Assembly: GCA_964577435.1 (NCBI GenBank)
Contig: CAZNZD010000043.1
Location: 1 to 12,851, forward strand
DNA length: 12,851 bases
Origin: MWDF01 sp964577435
GTDB lineage: Bacteria; Bacillota; DTU025; MWDF01
Reading direction: 5' to 3'
Part shown: in pieces, positions 1 through 7,015 of the stretch
How positions within the stretch are numbered: the first letter of the stretch is position 1
Layout of the letters: each line of letters begins with the position of its first letter
The notes under the pieces: model-generated
Told to the model about the DNA's origin: nothing
Databases searched by the model: none
Seen by the model: only the letters and a program-made list of their open reading frames with translations
Position numbers and translations under genes: made by a program

Positions 1-2160
1 GATCTCCATAGCGCGACCGCCCAGTACGTATGATGGCCTGACTAGCACAGGGAAGCCCAACTCGGCAGCTATGCCCTTCGCCTCTGCCTTGGACCTAGCC
101 ATCTTGCCGGCGGGCCTTCTAAGCCCCAGCTCCTCCAGCAGGGTGTCGAACCTTTCGCGGTCCTCGGCCGCGTCGATGTCCTCGACCCCTGTGCCCAGTA
201 TCTCCACTCCGTGGGCTGCTAGAGGGCCCGCCAGGTTTATCGCGGTCTGCCCTCCGAACTGCACCATCACGCCAAGGGGCTTCTCGTTGTCGATGACGTC
301 CAGCACGTTTTCCAGCGTCAGGGGCTCGAAGTAGAGCCTGTCGGAGGTGTCGGGGTCGGTGGAGACCGTCTCGGGGTTGGAGTTTACGATTATTGACTCG
401 TAGCCCATCGCCTTGAGGGAGAAGGAGGCCTGCACAGAGCAGTAGTCGAACTCGACGCCCTGGCCTATCCTTATCGGGCCTGAACCGAGCACGACCACCT
501 TCTTCCTGTCGGTGGCCACCGCCTCGTTCACCTCGCCGTATGCCGAGTAGAAGTACGGGGTGTTGGCGTCGAACTCTCCGGCGCAGGTGTCGACCATGTG
601 GTAGCAGGGCCTGAGGTTCCTTCTTATCCTCTGCTGCCTCAGCTCGTCTTCCGTGCAGTTCATAAGCGCCGCCAGCTGGAAATCGGAGAAGCCGCACTTC
701 TTCGCCTTCAGCCAGTCCTCGTCGGTCCACTTGCGCTTTGCGCCCAGCATGCCCTCCAGCCAGACGATGTGCTCTATGTTGTCGAGGAAGAACACGTCGA
801 TCTTGGTCACCGTATGGACTTGCTCGATGCTTACTCCCCTTCTTAGCGCCTCGGCTATGGCGAATATCCTCTCGTCGTCGCCTCCTGCCATCTTCTCCAT
901 GAGCGCATCGAGGCTAAGCCCCGCCATCTCCGGGACAAGAAGGCCGGTGAAACCCGCCTCAAGGGACCTTACGGCCTTAAGAAGCGCCGCCGGGAAGTTC
1001 CTTCCTAGCGCCATGACCTCCCCCGTCGCCTTCATCTGTGAGCCCAGCTTCCTTCCAGCGCCCTTGAACTTGTCGAAGGGCCAGCGCGGCACCTTGGCCA
1101 CCACGTAATCCACGGAGGGCTCGAACATGCACGATGTGTTGCCGGTGACCCCGTTTACTATCTCGTCGAGCGAAAGGCCGAGTGCGATCTTCGAGGCGAC
1201 CCTGGCTATCGGGTAGCCGGTCGCCTTCGACGCAAGAGCCGACGACCTGCTCACCCTGGGATTGACCTCGATGAGGAAGTAATCCGCGCTGTCCGGGTCC
1301 AGTGCGTACTGTATGTTGCAGCCGCCTTCGATCTTAAGCGCGCGGATGATCCTTATTGCGGAGCTTCTGAGCATCTGGTAGTCCCTGTCGGAGAGCGTCT
1401 GGGTAGGCGCCACGACTATGCTGTCACCTGTATGTATTCCCACCGGGTCGACGTTTTCCATCGAGCATATGACTATGCAGTTGTCTTTCGAGTCGCGCAT
1501 TACCTCGAACTCGATCTCCTTCCAGCCGGCGACGCTCCTTTCGATGAGAAGCTGCCTGTTCATGGAGTAGATGAGCCCCTTGGATGCAACCTGGGCGAGC
1601 TCCCCTGGGTTTGAGGCGAAGCCGCCTCCTGTGCCTCCAAGGGTGTAGCCCGGCCTTACTATGAGCGGGTAGCCCAGCTTCTCAGCAAGCTCGAGAGCCC
1701 CCTCGACGCTGTCTACTATGCCGCTTCCCGGGACCGGCTCTCCCAGCTGCTGCATGGTCTCCTTGAAAAGCTCCCTGTCCTCCGCCCTCTTTATGGACTC
1801 GACCGGGGTTCCCAGGAGCCTTACGCCGTATCTGGCCAGCACGCCGCGCTTCTCAAGCTCGACTGCCATATTGAGGCCGACCTGCCCGCCCAAGGTGGGC
1901 AGAAGCCCGTCGGGCCTCTCCTTTTCGATTATCTCCTCTACGGTCTCTGGGGTGATGGGCTCCAGGTAGACCTGGTCCGCCATGTCAATATCCGTCATTA
2001 TCGTGGCCGGATTCGAGTTCACTAGGACTACGCTTACGCCCTCCTCGCGAAGCGACCTGCAGGCCTGCGAGCCCGCGTAGTCGAACTCCGCGGCCTGTCC
2101 AATCACAATCGGCCCCGATCCTATCACTAGCACCTTCCTGATGGAGTTATCTCTGGGCAT
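1..2160 (-). CDS. carB: Carbamoyl-phosphate synthase large subunit (3' end beyond window)
   Basis: This ATP-grasp enzyme makes carbamoyl phosphate from bicarbonate, ATP and ammonia channelled from CarA, the first step of pyrimidine (and arginine) synthesis. The 720 visible codons, of about 1070 usual for the family, run in frame to position 1. They cover the carboxyphosphate half (about 1-400), the oligomerisation region (about 400-550) and the start of the carbamoyl-phosphate half. Visible signatures are the N-terminal VLVIGSGPIVIGQAAEFDY, its internal-duplication copy VVVLGSGPIRIGQGVEFDY (about 555-573), the two ATP-grasp loops YPLIVRPGYTLGGTGGG (164-180) and FPVLVRPSYVLGG (703-715), and LIEVNPRVSRSSALASK (296-312). 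The ATG at 2160 overlaps the carA end by 14 bp and is preceded by AGGGGTGG with a 5-nt spacer. No frameshift is seen. It is the last visible gene of the pyr operon. The identity is certain; the missing part is only the window cut. Confidence 0.98.
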   Translation of the reverse strand, partial: MPRDNSIRKVLVIGSGPIVIGQAAEFDYAGSQACRSLREEGVSVVLVNSNPATIMTDIDMADQVYLEPITPETVEEIIEKERPDGLLPTLGGQVGLNMAVELEKRGVLARYGVRLLGTPVESIKRAEDRELFKETMQQLGEPVPGSGIVDSVEGALELAEKLGYPLIVRPGYTLGGTGGGFASNPGELAQVASKGLIYSMNRQLLIERSVAGWKEIEFEVMRDSKDNCIVICSMENVDPVGIHTGDSIVVAPTQTLSDRDYQMLRSSAIRIIRALKIEGGCNIQYALDPDSADYFLIEVNPRVSRSSALASKATGYPIARVASKIALGLSLDEIVNGVTGNTSCMFEPSVDYVVAKVPRWPFDKFKGAGRKLGSQMKATGEVMALGRNFPAALLKAVRSLEAGFTGLLVPEMAGLSLDALMEKMAGGDDERIFAIAEALRRGVSIEQVHTVTKIDVFFLDNIEHIVWLEGMLGAKRKWTDEDWLKAKKCGFSDFQLAALMNCTEDELRQQRIRRNLRPCYHMVDTCAGEFDANTPYFYSAYGEVNEAVATDRKKVVVLGSGPIRIGQGVEFDYCSVQASFSLKAMGYESIIVNSNPETVSTDPDTSDRLYFEPLTLENVLDVIDNEKPLGVMVQFGGQTAINLAGPLAAHGVEILGTGVEDIDAAEDRERFDTLLEELGLRRPAGKMARSKAEAKGIAAELGFPVLVRPSYVLGGRAMEI

Positions 2161-3238
2161 AAAGGCCACCCCTTTCGTCCATCAGGCTCGTGAACCTGAG
2201 GAATAGTCCGGCGGTGTCTCCCGGCCCCGGGAACGCCTCCGGATGAAACTGCACCGAAAAAGCCGGAAGCTCCCTGTGCCTCATGCCCTCCACGGTGCCG
2301 TCGTGCAGGTTGTAGTGGGTTATCGCCCACTCCCCCGCAAGGCCCTCGGGGTCGAGCGCATAACCGTGGTTCTGCGATGTTATGTAGCACCTGCCCAGGT
2401 CCACGTCCTTCACCGGGTGGTTGGACCCGCGGTGCCCGAATTTCATCTTCTTTGCCATTGCCCCTGTCGTGATCCCCAGGAGCTGATGGCCGAGGCATAT
2501 GCCCATCATGGGCACCCTTGCATTTAGAATCTCCGAGATGGCCGGCATGGCGTAGTCCACGTCGTTAGGGTCTCCGGGGCCGTTAGAAAGGAGCACACCC
2601 GAAGGTCCTCCTTCCAGGACCTCTTTTGCTCCTGCGCCCGCCGGCAGCACCCTCACCCTGTTTCCTGCCCCAACCAGTGACGCGATTATGTTGGCCTTCG
2701 CGCCGAAGTCCATCACCGAGACAAGCCTTGCGCCCTCCCCTACCTCGTACGCCCTCTTCGTGGTGACCGCCTTGACCAGAGACTTGCCGTCGGGCTCCGG
2801 CAGGGCCATCGCCTCGTCTTTCAAGGCATCGCAGTCGGCCTCGCAGGCGATTATGCCCTGCATGGTGCCCTTGCGCCTTATGTGAAGGGTGAGCGCCCTG
2901 GTATCCACGCCCTTCATGCCGACAACGGAGTTTTCCACGAGGAAGGTGTGCAGCTTCTTCTCCGCCCTGTAGTTCGAGGGCTGGCCGGTGAGCTCCGTCA
3001 CCATGAGCCCCTTTGCATGGCACCTGTCCGACTGGACGTCCTTCGAGTTCGTGCCGTAGTTACCCGTCATTGGGTAGGTCATGCATATTAGCTGCCCCTC
3101 GTAAGAAGGGTCGGTCAGCATCTCCTGGTAGCCGGTCATGGAGGTGTTGAACACCACCTCGCCGCGGACCTTGCCTGCAAGGCCGATGGATTTCCCCTTG
3201 AAGACCGTCCCGTCCTTCAGGGCAAGATATGCAATCAT
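2147..3238 (-). CDS. carA: Carbamoyl-phosphate synthase small (glutaminase) subunit
   Basis: This subunit hydrolyses glutamine and delivers ammonia to CarB. The protein has 363 residues, within the usual 350-390. Residues 1 to about 140 form the small-subunit domain, with NTSMTGYQEMLTDPSYEGQ at 31-49. The rest is a class I glutamine amidotransferase domain with the nucleophile Cys248 in MGICLGHQLLG and the His332/Glu334 pair in QFHPEAFPGP. FGHRGSNHPV (268-277) is also typical. The ATG at 3238 overlaps the pyrC stop as ATGA and follows a very strong AAGGAGGAGG ribosome binding site that lies inside the pyrC 3' end. The stop is 14 bp inside carB. These overlaps suggest translational coupling and balanced subunit synthesis. 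Expression should be governed by the PyrR-type attenuator upstream of pyrB. Confidence 0.98.
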   Translation of the reverse strand: MIAYLALKDGTVFKGKSIGLAGKVRGEVVFNTSMTGYQEMLTDPSYEGQLICMTYPMTGNYGTNSKDVQSDRCHAKGLMVTELTGQPSNYRAEKKLHTFLVENSVVGMKGVDTRALTLHIRRKGTMQGIIACEADCDALKDEAMALPEPDGKSLVKAVTTKRAYEVGEGARLVSVMDFGAKANIIASLVGAGNRVRVLPAGAGAKEVLEGGPSGVLLSNGPGDPNDVDYAMPAISEILNARVPMMGICLGHQLLGITTGAMAKKMKFGHRGSNHPVKDVDLGRCYITSQNHGYALDPEGLAGEWAITHYNLHDGTVEGMRHRELPAFSVQFHPEAFPGPGDTAGLFLRFTSLMDERGGLYAQR

Positions 3239-4536
3239 TGCTTCCTCCTCCTTGGCTCTCCGGCCAGCATGGCGACCCTTCCGCCTACTATCGCGGCGTA
3301 CGCCCAGCCCTTAAGCCTCATGCCCCCGACAGGGCTGTTCTTGCCCCTGGAAAGAAAGCGCGCCGTGTCCGCCTCCCTTTCCGTAACAGGGTCGATTATT
3401 GTCACATATGCCGGGCTGCCCGGCGTAAGCGTCGGCACCGGAAGCCCCAGCGCCTCGGCAGGGCCCGTCGTCAGCCTCGCTATGAAGTCCGCCGCGGGCA
3501 TCCCCATGCCGTCGACAAGCGCAGTCCAGGCGAGCGGCACCGCCGTCTCGAAGCCGGATATGCCGTTCGGGGCGAGCCTGAATTCCTTCTGTTTCTTCTC
3601 CTGCGACCATGGGGCGTGGTCTGTCGCGATCACCCCGACTGTGCCGTCCTTGACGGCCCTGGCCACCTGAGCCCTCTCGGCCTCCGGCCTTAAAGGAGGG
3701 CTGACCTTGGCGTTCGTGTTGTATCCGAGGATCATCTCATCTGTTAGTGCGATGTGGTGTGGCGTGGCCTCGGCCGTCACCATCGCTCCCATTGCCTTCG
3801 CCCAGCGCAGTATCTCGCATGAAAGCCCAGTGCTAAGGTGCGCAAGGTGAAGCCTTCCGCCGGTCCTTATGGCAAGAACCGCATCCCTTGCCGCCATGCA
3901 CTCCTCTGCCGCGGCGGGCATCGGCCTCAAGCCGAGCCTCGTAGCCACGGCTCCCTCAGCCGCCTCCCACTCTCCGGCAAGCGACGGGTCCTCGCAGTGC
4001 TCGATGACGGGTCTGCCTATCACCTTCGTGTACTCAAGCGCCCTTCTTAAAAGGTCAGCGTCAGCGACGGGGCTTCCGTCGTCCGAGAAGGCTATCGCGC
4101 CTTTCTCCGACATGAGCCACATCTCGGCCAGCTCCTCGCCCTTGCGCCCCTTCGTTATCGTGCCTATCGGGAGCACTTCCACATAGCCTTCGGCCCTTGC
4201 CTTGAGAATTATGTATTCGATCATCGCCGGCGAGTCCACGGGAGGCATCGTGTTCGGCATGGCCGAGACCCTGGTGAAGCCGCCTGCCGCTGCCGCCATC
4301 GTGCCGCTTGCTATCGTCTCGTCTGATGAGCCGGGCTCTCTTAGATGGCAGTGCATGTCGATGAAGCCGGGGGCAACTATCATCCCTGCGGCATCCACCG
4401 TCTCAAGGGCGCTTACGTAAGACAGCTCCCCCGCCCCGATGACTCTCCCGTCGCCGATTGCAAGGTCTGCTACCATGTCTGTCCCCGATGCGGGATCGAT
4501 TATCCTGCCGTGCCTTATCAATATGTCGGCCTTCAT
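3235..4536 (-). CDS. pyrC: Dihydroorotase, class I type
   Basis: This zinc amidohydrolase interconverts carbamoyl-aspartate and dihydroorotate, the third step of UMP synthesis, in the cytosol. Its 433 residues fit the longer class I form found in Gram-positive bacteria, not the roughly 350-residue E. coli type. Metal ligands are visible: His62 and His64 in DMHCHLREPG, the aspartate in AFSDDGSP (about 152), His180 in VIEHCED, His233 in HLAHLST, and catalytic Asp306 in IATDHAPWS. ATPHHIALTD, NAKVSPPLR and the C-terminal beta-sandwich (TPGSPAYVTIIDP, then GKNSPVGG) complete the family pattern. The ATG at 4536 forms an ATGA overlap with the pyrB stop and has a GGAGG site with a 7-nt spacer. Its last residues, RRRKQ, are simply the reading of the carA ribosome binding site in this frame. 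Other cyclic amidohydrolases such as hydantoinase or allantoinase are less likely given the pyr context. Confidence 0.97.
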   Translation of the reverse strand: MKADILIRHGRIIDPASGTDMVADLAIGDGRVIGAGELSYVSALETVDAAGMIVAPGFIDMHCHLREPGSSDETIASGTMAAAAGGFTRVSAMPNTMPPVDSPAMIEYIILKARAEGYVEVLPIGTITKGRKGEELAEMWLMSEKGAIAFSDDGSPVADADLLRRALEYTKVIGRPVIEHCEDPSLAGEWEAAEGAVATRLGLRPMPAAAEECMAARDAVLAIRTGGRLHLAHLSTGLSCEILRWAKAMGAMVTAEATPHHIALTDEMILGYNTNAKVSPPLRPEAERAQVARAVKDGTVGVIATDHAPWSQEKKQKEFRLAPNGISGFETAVPLAWTALVDGMGMPAADFIARLTTGPAEALGLPVPTLTPGSPAYVTIIDPVTEREADTARFLSRGKNSPVGGMRLKGWAYAAIVGGRVAMLAGEPRRRKQ

Positions 4537-5462
4537 CTTCCATCCTCCCTTGCCATGAGGTCGAGAAGGGCCATCCTGACGGCTACTCCGAACTCCACCT
4601 GGTGGTTTATGTAGGACTGCGGCCCGTCGGCTGCGGCCGAGGATATCTCCACGCCGCGGTTCATGGGGGCTGGGTGCATCACCATCGCCCCTTTGGCCGC
4701 CTTGGCTATCCGCTCGGGGGTCAACCCGTACATCCTGTGGTACTCGCTGATCGTAGAGAACATGCCTGCCTTCTGCCTTTCAAGCTGGACTCGGAGCATC
4801 ATGACAACATCCGCGCCCGAAAGCGCCTCCTCGATGTCGTATGTCGCCCTCACCCCGAACGCCTCTTCGGCGCCCTCCGGCATTAGCGTAGGAGGCGCTG
4901 CCAGCACAACTTCCGCCCCCATCTTCCTCAGGCAGATGGCATTGGATCGGGCCACCCTGCTGTGGGCGACGTCGCCGATGATCGCGACCTTCCTTCCATG
5001 GACCGTGCCCATCGTCTCAAGCATGCACATCAGGTCCAGCAGGGCCTGGGTCGGATGCTCGTGTGTCCCGTCGCCGCCGTTGATCACAGGAGGGGCGACA
5101 TATGAGGCGAAGAGCCCGCATGCGCCGGACATCGGGTGCCTTATGACAAAAAGGTCCACCCCCATCATCTGAAGGGTGAGACCCGTGTCCTTTAGGCTTT
5201 CCCCCTTGGCGACGCTGGAGGTGGCTATCTCTACGTTCAGCACGTCAGCTCCCAGGTATTTCGCGGCGGCCTCGAACGAGCACCTGGTCCTCGTCGACGG
5301 CTCGAAGAAGAGCGTCGCCACAGTCCTTCCGGAAAGCGAGCTGCTCCTGGACTTGTTGGTTAGGACGGTCCTCCTGAAGAACGATGCGCGTTCCATTACT
5401 GCTATGATCTGCTCTTTATCAAGGTCATCCATGCTGATGAGGTCGTGCGGAAGAAGCCCCAT
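4533..5462 (-). CDS. pyrB: Aspartate carbamoyltransferase catalytic chain
   Basis: This enzyme condenses carbamoyl phosphate with aspartate, the committed step of pyrimidine synthesis. From the chosen start the protein has 309 residues, the normal length. It shows the carbamoyl-phosphate loop FFEPSTRTR (52-60), the SSVAKGES loop whose lysine (about 86) reaches the neighbouring subunit, HPTQALLDL (136-144), IIGDVAHSRVARS, and VMHPAPMNRGVEI (261-273). No regulatory chain gene pyrI is adjacent, as in Gram-positive pyr operons. I prefer the ATG at 5462 over the in-frame ATG at 5471. AGGAG at 5476-5472 abuts the upstream ATG with no spacer but lies 9 nt from the downstream one. The upstream choice would add only Met-Asp-Ala. 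This is the first gene of the operon, directly behind the promoter and attenuator, and it overlaps pyrC by 4 bp. Confidence 0.97.
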   Translation of the reverse strand: MGLLPHDLISMDDLDKEQIIAVMERASFFRRTVLTNKSRSSSLSGRTVATLFFEPSTRTRCSFEAAAKYLGADVLNVEIATSSVAKGESLKDTGLTLQMMGVDLFVIRHPMSGACGLFASYVAPPVINGGDGTHEHPTQALLDLMCMLETMGTVHGRKVAIIGDVAHSRVARSNAICLRKMGAEVVLAAPPTLMPEGAEEAFGVRATYDIEEALSGADVVMMLRVQLERQKAGMFSTISEYHRMYGLTPERIAKAAKGAMVMHPAPMNRGVEISSAAADGPQSYINHQVEFGVAVRMALLDLMAREDGR

Positions 5463-5471
5463 GGCATCCAT

Positions 5472-5476
5472 CTCCT
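5472..5476 (-). promoter_or_regulatory. Ribosome binding site deciding the pyrB start
   Basis: The minus strand reads TTAGGAG directly followed by ATGGATGCCATG. AGGAG sits 0 nt from the first in-frame ATG (5471) and 9 nt from the second (5462), so the second is the more likely initiation codon. Confidence 0.7.
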
Positions 5477-5500
5477 AACCGTGAGCGCCGGGCGGATTGG

Positions 5501-5531
5501 GGGGACCGGCAAGAAAAAGCCTGCCGTCCCC
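5501..5531 (-). other. Leader hairpin overlapping the terminator, alternative structure
   Basis: GGGGACGGCA (5531-5522) can pair with TGCCGGTCCCC (5511-5501), giving 10 base pairs with one bulged G around the loop GGCTTTTTCT. The 5' arm contains part of the terminator's 3' arm, so the two structures exclude each other. It can form only after polymerase has passed the U-tract. It is therefore more likely to cap or stabilise the read-through mRNA than to act as a classical antiterminator. The pairing is seen directly; the role is inferred. Confidence 0.45.
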
Positions 5532-5548
5532 GCAAGGTTCAGGCAGGC
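5511..5548 (-). terminator. Intrinsic terminator of the pyr leader (attenuator)
   Basis: GCCTGCC (5548-5542) and GGCAGGC (5525-5519) form a perfect 7-bp GC-rich stem, with a 16-nt apical region that may hold a weak inner stem. TTTTTCTT (5518-5511) follows at once. It lies between the PyrR-binding hairpin and pyrB. Its 5' arm is also the partner of the proposed antiterminator strand 5584-5577 (AGGCTGGC with GCCTGCCT, 7 of 8 pairs). This is the expected layout for PyrR attenuation: PyrR bound with UMP favours this hairpin and premature termination. Confidence 0.88.
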
Positions 5549-5568
5549 GCAATGATATATATCGCCCT

Positions 5569-5609
5569 CCGCCTTTGCCAGCCTCACAGGACTGAGTTAA
5601 AAAGCGCGG
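5569..5609 (-). promoter_or_regulatory. PyrR-binding RNA element (anti-antiterminator) of the pyr operon
   Basis: The minus strand carries AGTCCTGTGAGGCT (5593-5580), which fits the known PyrR recognition consensus ARUCCNGNGAGGYU at every position. It folds as an upper stem CAGTC/GGCTG (5594-5590 with 5583-5579) closed by the hexaloop CTGTGA. Below it is an internal loop (TTAACT opposite GC). The lower stem pairs CCGC-G-CTTT (5609-5601) with AAAGGCGG (5576-5569) and has one bulged G. This is the architecture described for Bacillus pyr leaders, in which UMP-bound PyrR stabilises this hairpin, blocks the antiterminator and lets the terminator form. It begins only about 8 nt after the predicted transcription start. 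The match of both loop sequence and stems makes the call strong. The regulator gene itself is not in the window. Confidence 0.93.
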
Positions 5610-5623
5610 TAATCGCTATAGGA

Positions 5624-5652
5624 ATTATGCCCTCCCGGGGAGGTGAAGTCAA
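5624..5652 (-). promoter_or_regulatory. Sigma70/SigA-type promoter of the pyr operon
   Basis: A -35 box TTGACT (5652-5647) and a -10 box CATAAT (5629-5624) are separated by exactly 17 bp, and each has one mismatch to consensus. The start of transcription is expected near 5617, so the RNA begins just before the PyrR element. The -35 box lies about 20 nt after the hisS stop codon. Confidence 0.85.
5631..5643 (-). other. Inverted repeat inside the pyr promoter spacer
   Basis: CCTCCC-C-GGGAGG is a perfect 6+6 inverted repeat around one central base, lying wholly between the -35 and -10 boxes. It is upstream of the transcription start and so is not part of the leader RNA. A protein bound there would block polymerase, so it could be an operator, but a chance GC-rich palindrome is also possible. 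Confidence 0.35.
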
Positions 5653-5671
5653 GACGAAAAAGGGAAATGAA

Positions 5672-6937
5672 TCAGGCCTTGCACCTGTCCGCGATGTATC
5701 CCACCAGACCCGCGAACGGCACTTCGGCCTGGGTGCCGGAAGCCATGTCCTTAACGGTTGCCGCACCCTTTGCGAGCTCGTCTCCCCCGATGATCGCGAC
5801 GAAGCGGGCGTTGAGCTTCCCGGCGTACTTCATCTGCGCCTTAAGGCTTCTTCCCATGGTGTCGAACTCCGCTGAGAAGCCGGCGTCTCTCAATGCGAAG
5901 GCCGCGGTGAGCGCCGCGCTTACCGCATCGTCTCCCATATAGGCCACGAAGGCGTCTATGGCGTCTACGGCATCGGCGAGGCCACCCTGGGCCTTCGCGA
6001 CGGTGATTAGCCTCTCCATGCCGCAAGCGACGCCCACCGACGGCGTAGGGGCCCCTCCGAGCTCCTCGATGAGCCCGTCGTACCTGCCGCCTCCTCCGAT
6101 GGCATCCTGAGAACCCAGGCCCTCGCTTGTGAACTCGAAGGTCGTCTTCGTGTAGTAGTCCAGCCCGCGCACCAGCCTCGGGTCGAGCTCATACTTGACG
6201 CCAAGAGTATCAAGAAGGCCCTTAAGCTCGGCGAAGTGCGTCGAGCATTCCTCACACAGGTAGTCTTCCACCCTAGGCGGGTTGGGAAGAGCGGCCCTGC
6301 ATTCCGGGGACTTGCAGTCCAGAAGCCTCAAGGGGTTCGCGTCGAACCTCTTGTTGCAGGACGGGCACAGCTCGGCAAGCTTCGGCTCGTAGGCATCCCT
6401 CAGCGCCTTCTTATAGCCGGGCCTGCAGGCCGGGCAGCCTATGGAGTTCAGGTGCACGACAACTTCCCTTATCCCGAGCATCCGGAAGTAGTCGAGGCTG
6501 AAGCGGATGACCTCGGCGTCCGCCATCGCAGACTTGGAGCCCGTGTACTCCACTCCCATCTGGTGGAACTGGCGGAACCTGCCCGCCTGAGGCCTTTCGT
6601 ACCTGAACATGGGGCCCAGGTAATAGAGCTTCGTCGGCTGGGCCTTAGATCCCAGGCTGTGCTCGATGTATGCCCTCATGACCGGGGCGGTGTTCTCGGG
6701 CCTCAGCGTTATGCTGCGGCCACCCCTGTCCTCGAAGGTGTACATCTCCTTTTCGACTATGTCGGTGGCCTCGCCCACGCCGCGCCTGAAAAGCTCGGTG
6801 TGCTCGAAAATAGGGGTCCTTATCTCCGAGTAGCCGTAGACCGCGGCGAGCCTTCTTAGTAGCCCCTCCGCCTTCTGCCAGCTTCCGGCCTCCTCGAACA
6901 TTATGTCCCTTGTTCCCCTCGGGGCCGATGTCTCCAT
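5672..6937 (-). CDS. hisS: Histidyl-tRNA synthetase
   Basis: This class II synthetase charges tRNA-His. From the chosen ATG the protein has 421 residues, the normal size. Motif 1 is around RTPIFEHTELF (40-50), motif 2 is FRYERPQAGRFRQFHQMGVE (111-130), the histidine signatures are LVRGLDYYTKTTFEF (255-269) and IGGGGRYDGL (280-289), and motif 3 is VGVACGMERL (301-310). Residues from about 325 are the anticodon-binding domain. An insertion with cysteines at about 168/171, 191/194, 208/213 and 228/231 is likely metal-binding and is familiar in Gram-positive-type HisRS. The frame stays open to 7009, but that longer start would read through the intergenic hairpin. The ATG at 6937 has AGAGGTG at a 6-nt spacer and begins METSAPRGTRD, as the family does. 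The paralogue HisZ is unlikely because all catalytic motifs are kept. No T-box is seen in the short leader. Confidence 0.97.
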   Translation of the reverse strand: METSAPRGTRDIMFEEAGSWQKAEGLLRRLAAVYGYSEIRTPIFEHTELFRRGVGEATDIVEKEMYTFEDRGGRSITLRPENTAPVMRAYIEHSLGSKAQPTKLYYLGPMFRYERPQAGRFRQFHQMGVEYTGSKSAMADAEVIRFSLDYFRMLGIREVVVHLNSIGCPACRPGYKKALRDAYEPKLAELCPSCNKRFDANPLRLLDCKSPECRAALPNPPRVEDYLCEECSTHFAELKGLLDTLGVKYELDPRLVRGLDYYTKTTFEFTSEGLGSQDAIGGGGRYDGLIEELGGAPTPSVGVACGMERLITVAKAQGGLADAVDAIDAFVAYMGDDAVSAALTAAFALRDAGFSAEFDTMGRSLKAQMKYAGKLNARFVAIIGGDELAKGAATVKDMASGTQAEVPFAGLVGYIADRCKA

Positions 6938-6943
6938 ACTAAA

Positions 6944-6950
6944 CACCTCT
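6944..6950 (-). promoter_or_regulatory. Ribosome binding site deciding the hisS start
   Basis: AGAGGTG lies 6 nt before the ATG at 6937. It supports that start over the in-frame upstream start at 7009. Confidence 0.75.
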
Positions 6951-6967
6951 TGCGGTTCATATAGATG

Positions 6968-6995
6968 GCGCTGGGCGGGTGGTCCCGCCCAGCGC
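6968..6995 (-). other. Perfect 12-bp hairpin between the SurA-like/TPR gene and hisS
   Basis: GCGCTGGGCGGG and CCCGCCCAGCGC are exact complements around a 4-nt loop, giving a very stable stem in the 78-nt gap. Neither strand has a T-run after it (the minus strand continues CATCTATATG), so it is not a canonical intrinsic terminator. It may slow polymerase, protect the upstream mRNA end or mark a processing site. hisS translation should start freely, since its binding site is 17 nt beyond the stem. Confidence 0.6.
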
Positions 6996-7015
6996 ACGGA
7001 TTGCTGCAATCTCCC

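Noticed and set aside
119..730. 203-codon minus-strand open frame inside carB, and the plus-strand frames opposite it
   Set aside because: The frame lies fully within intact carB coding sequence, has an Arg/Gly-rich composition typical of a shifted frame in GC-rich DNA, and shows no motif or credible start.
5554..5563. Palindrome GATATATATC in the pyr leader
   Set aside because: It is a short alternating AT run between the PyrR hairpin and the terminator, best explained as a linker, and shows no sign of being a binding site.
6236..6859. 207-codon plus-strand open frame opposite hisS
   Set aside because: It is antisense to the conserved HisRS catalytic core and has no recognisable domain, so it is a frame shadow.
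6968..6995. Intrinsic terminator after the SurA-like/TPR gene
   Set aside because: The stem is perfect but no T-run follows on either strand, so it is listed only as a hairpin.
6938..7009. 24-residue N-terminal extension of HisRS
   Set aside because: It would translate through the 12-bp hairpin, whereas the ATG at 6937 has a well-spaced ribosome binding site and the normal family N-terminus.
6938..7015. T-box leader for hisS
   Set aside because: The gap is only 78 nt and has no specifier stem, T-box motif or terminator/antiterminator pair.
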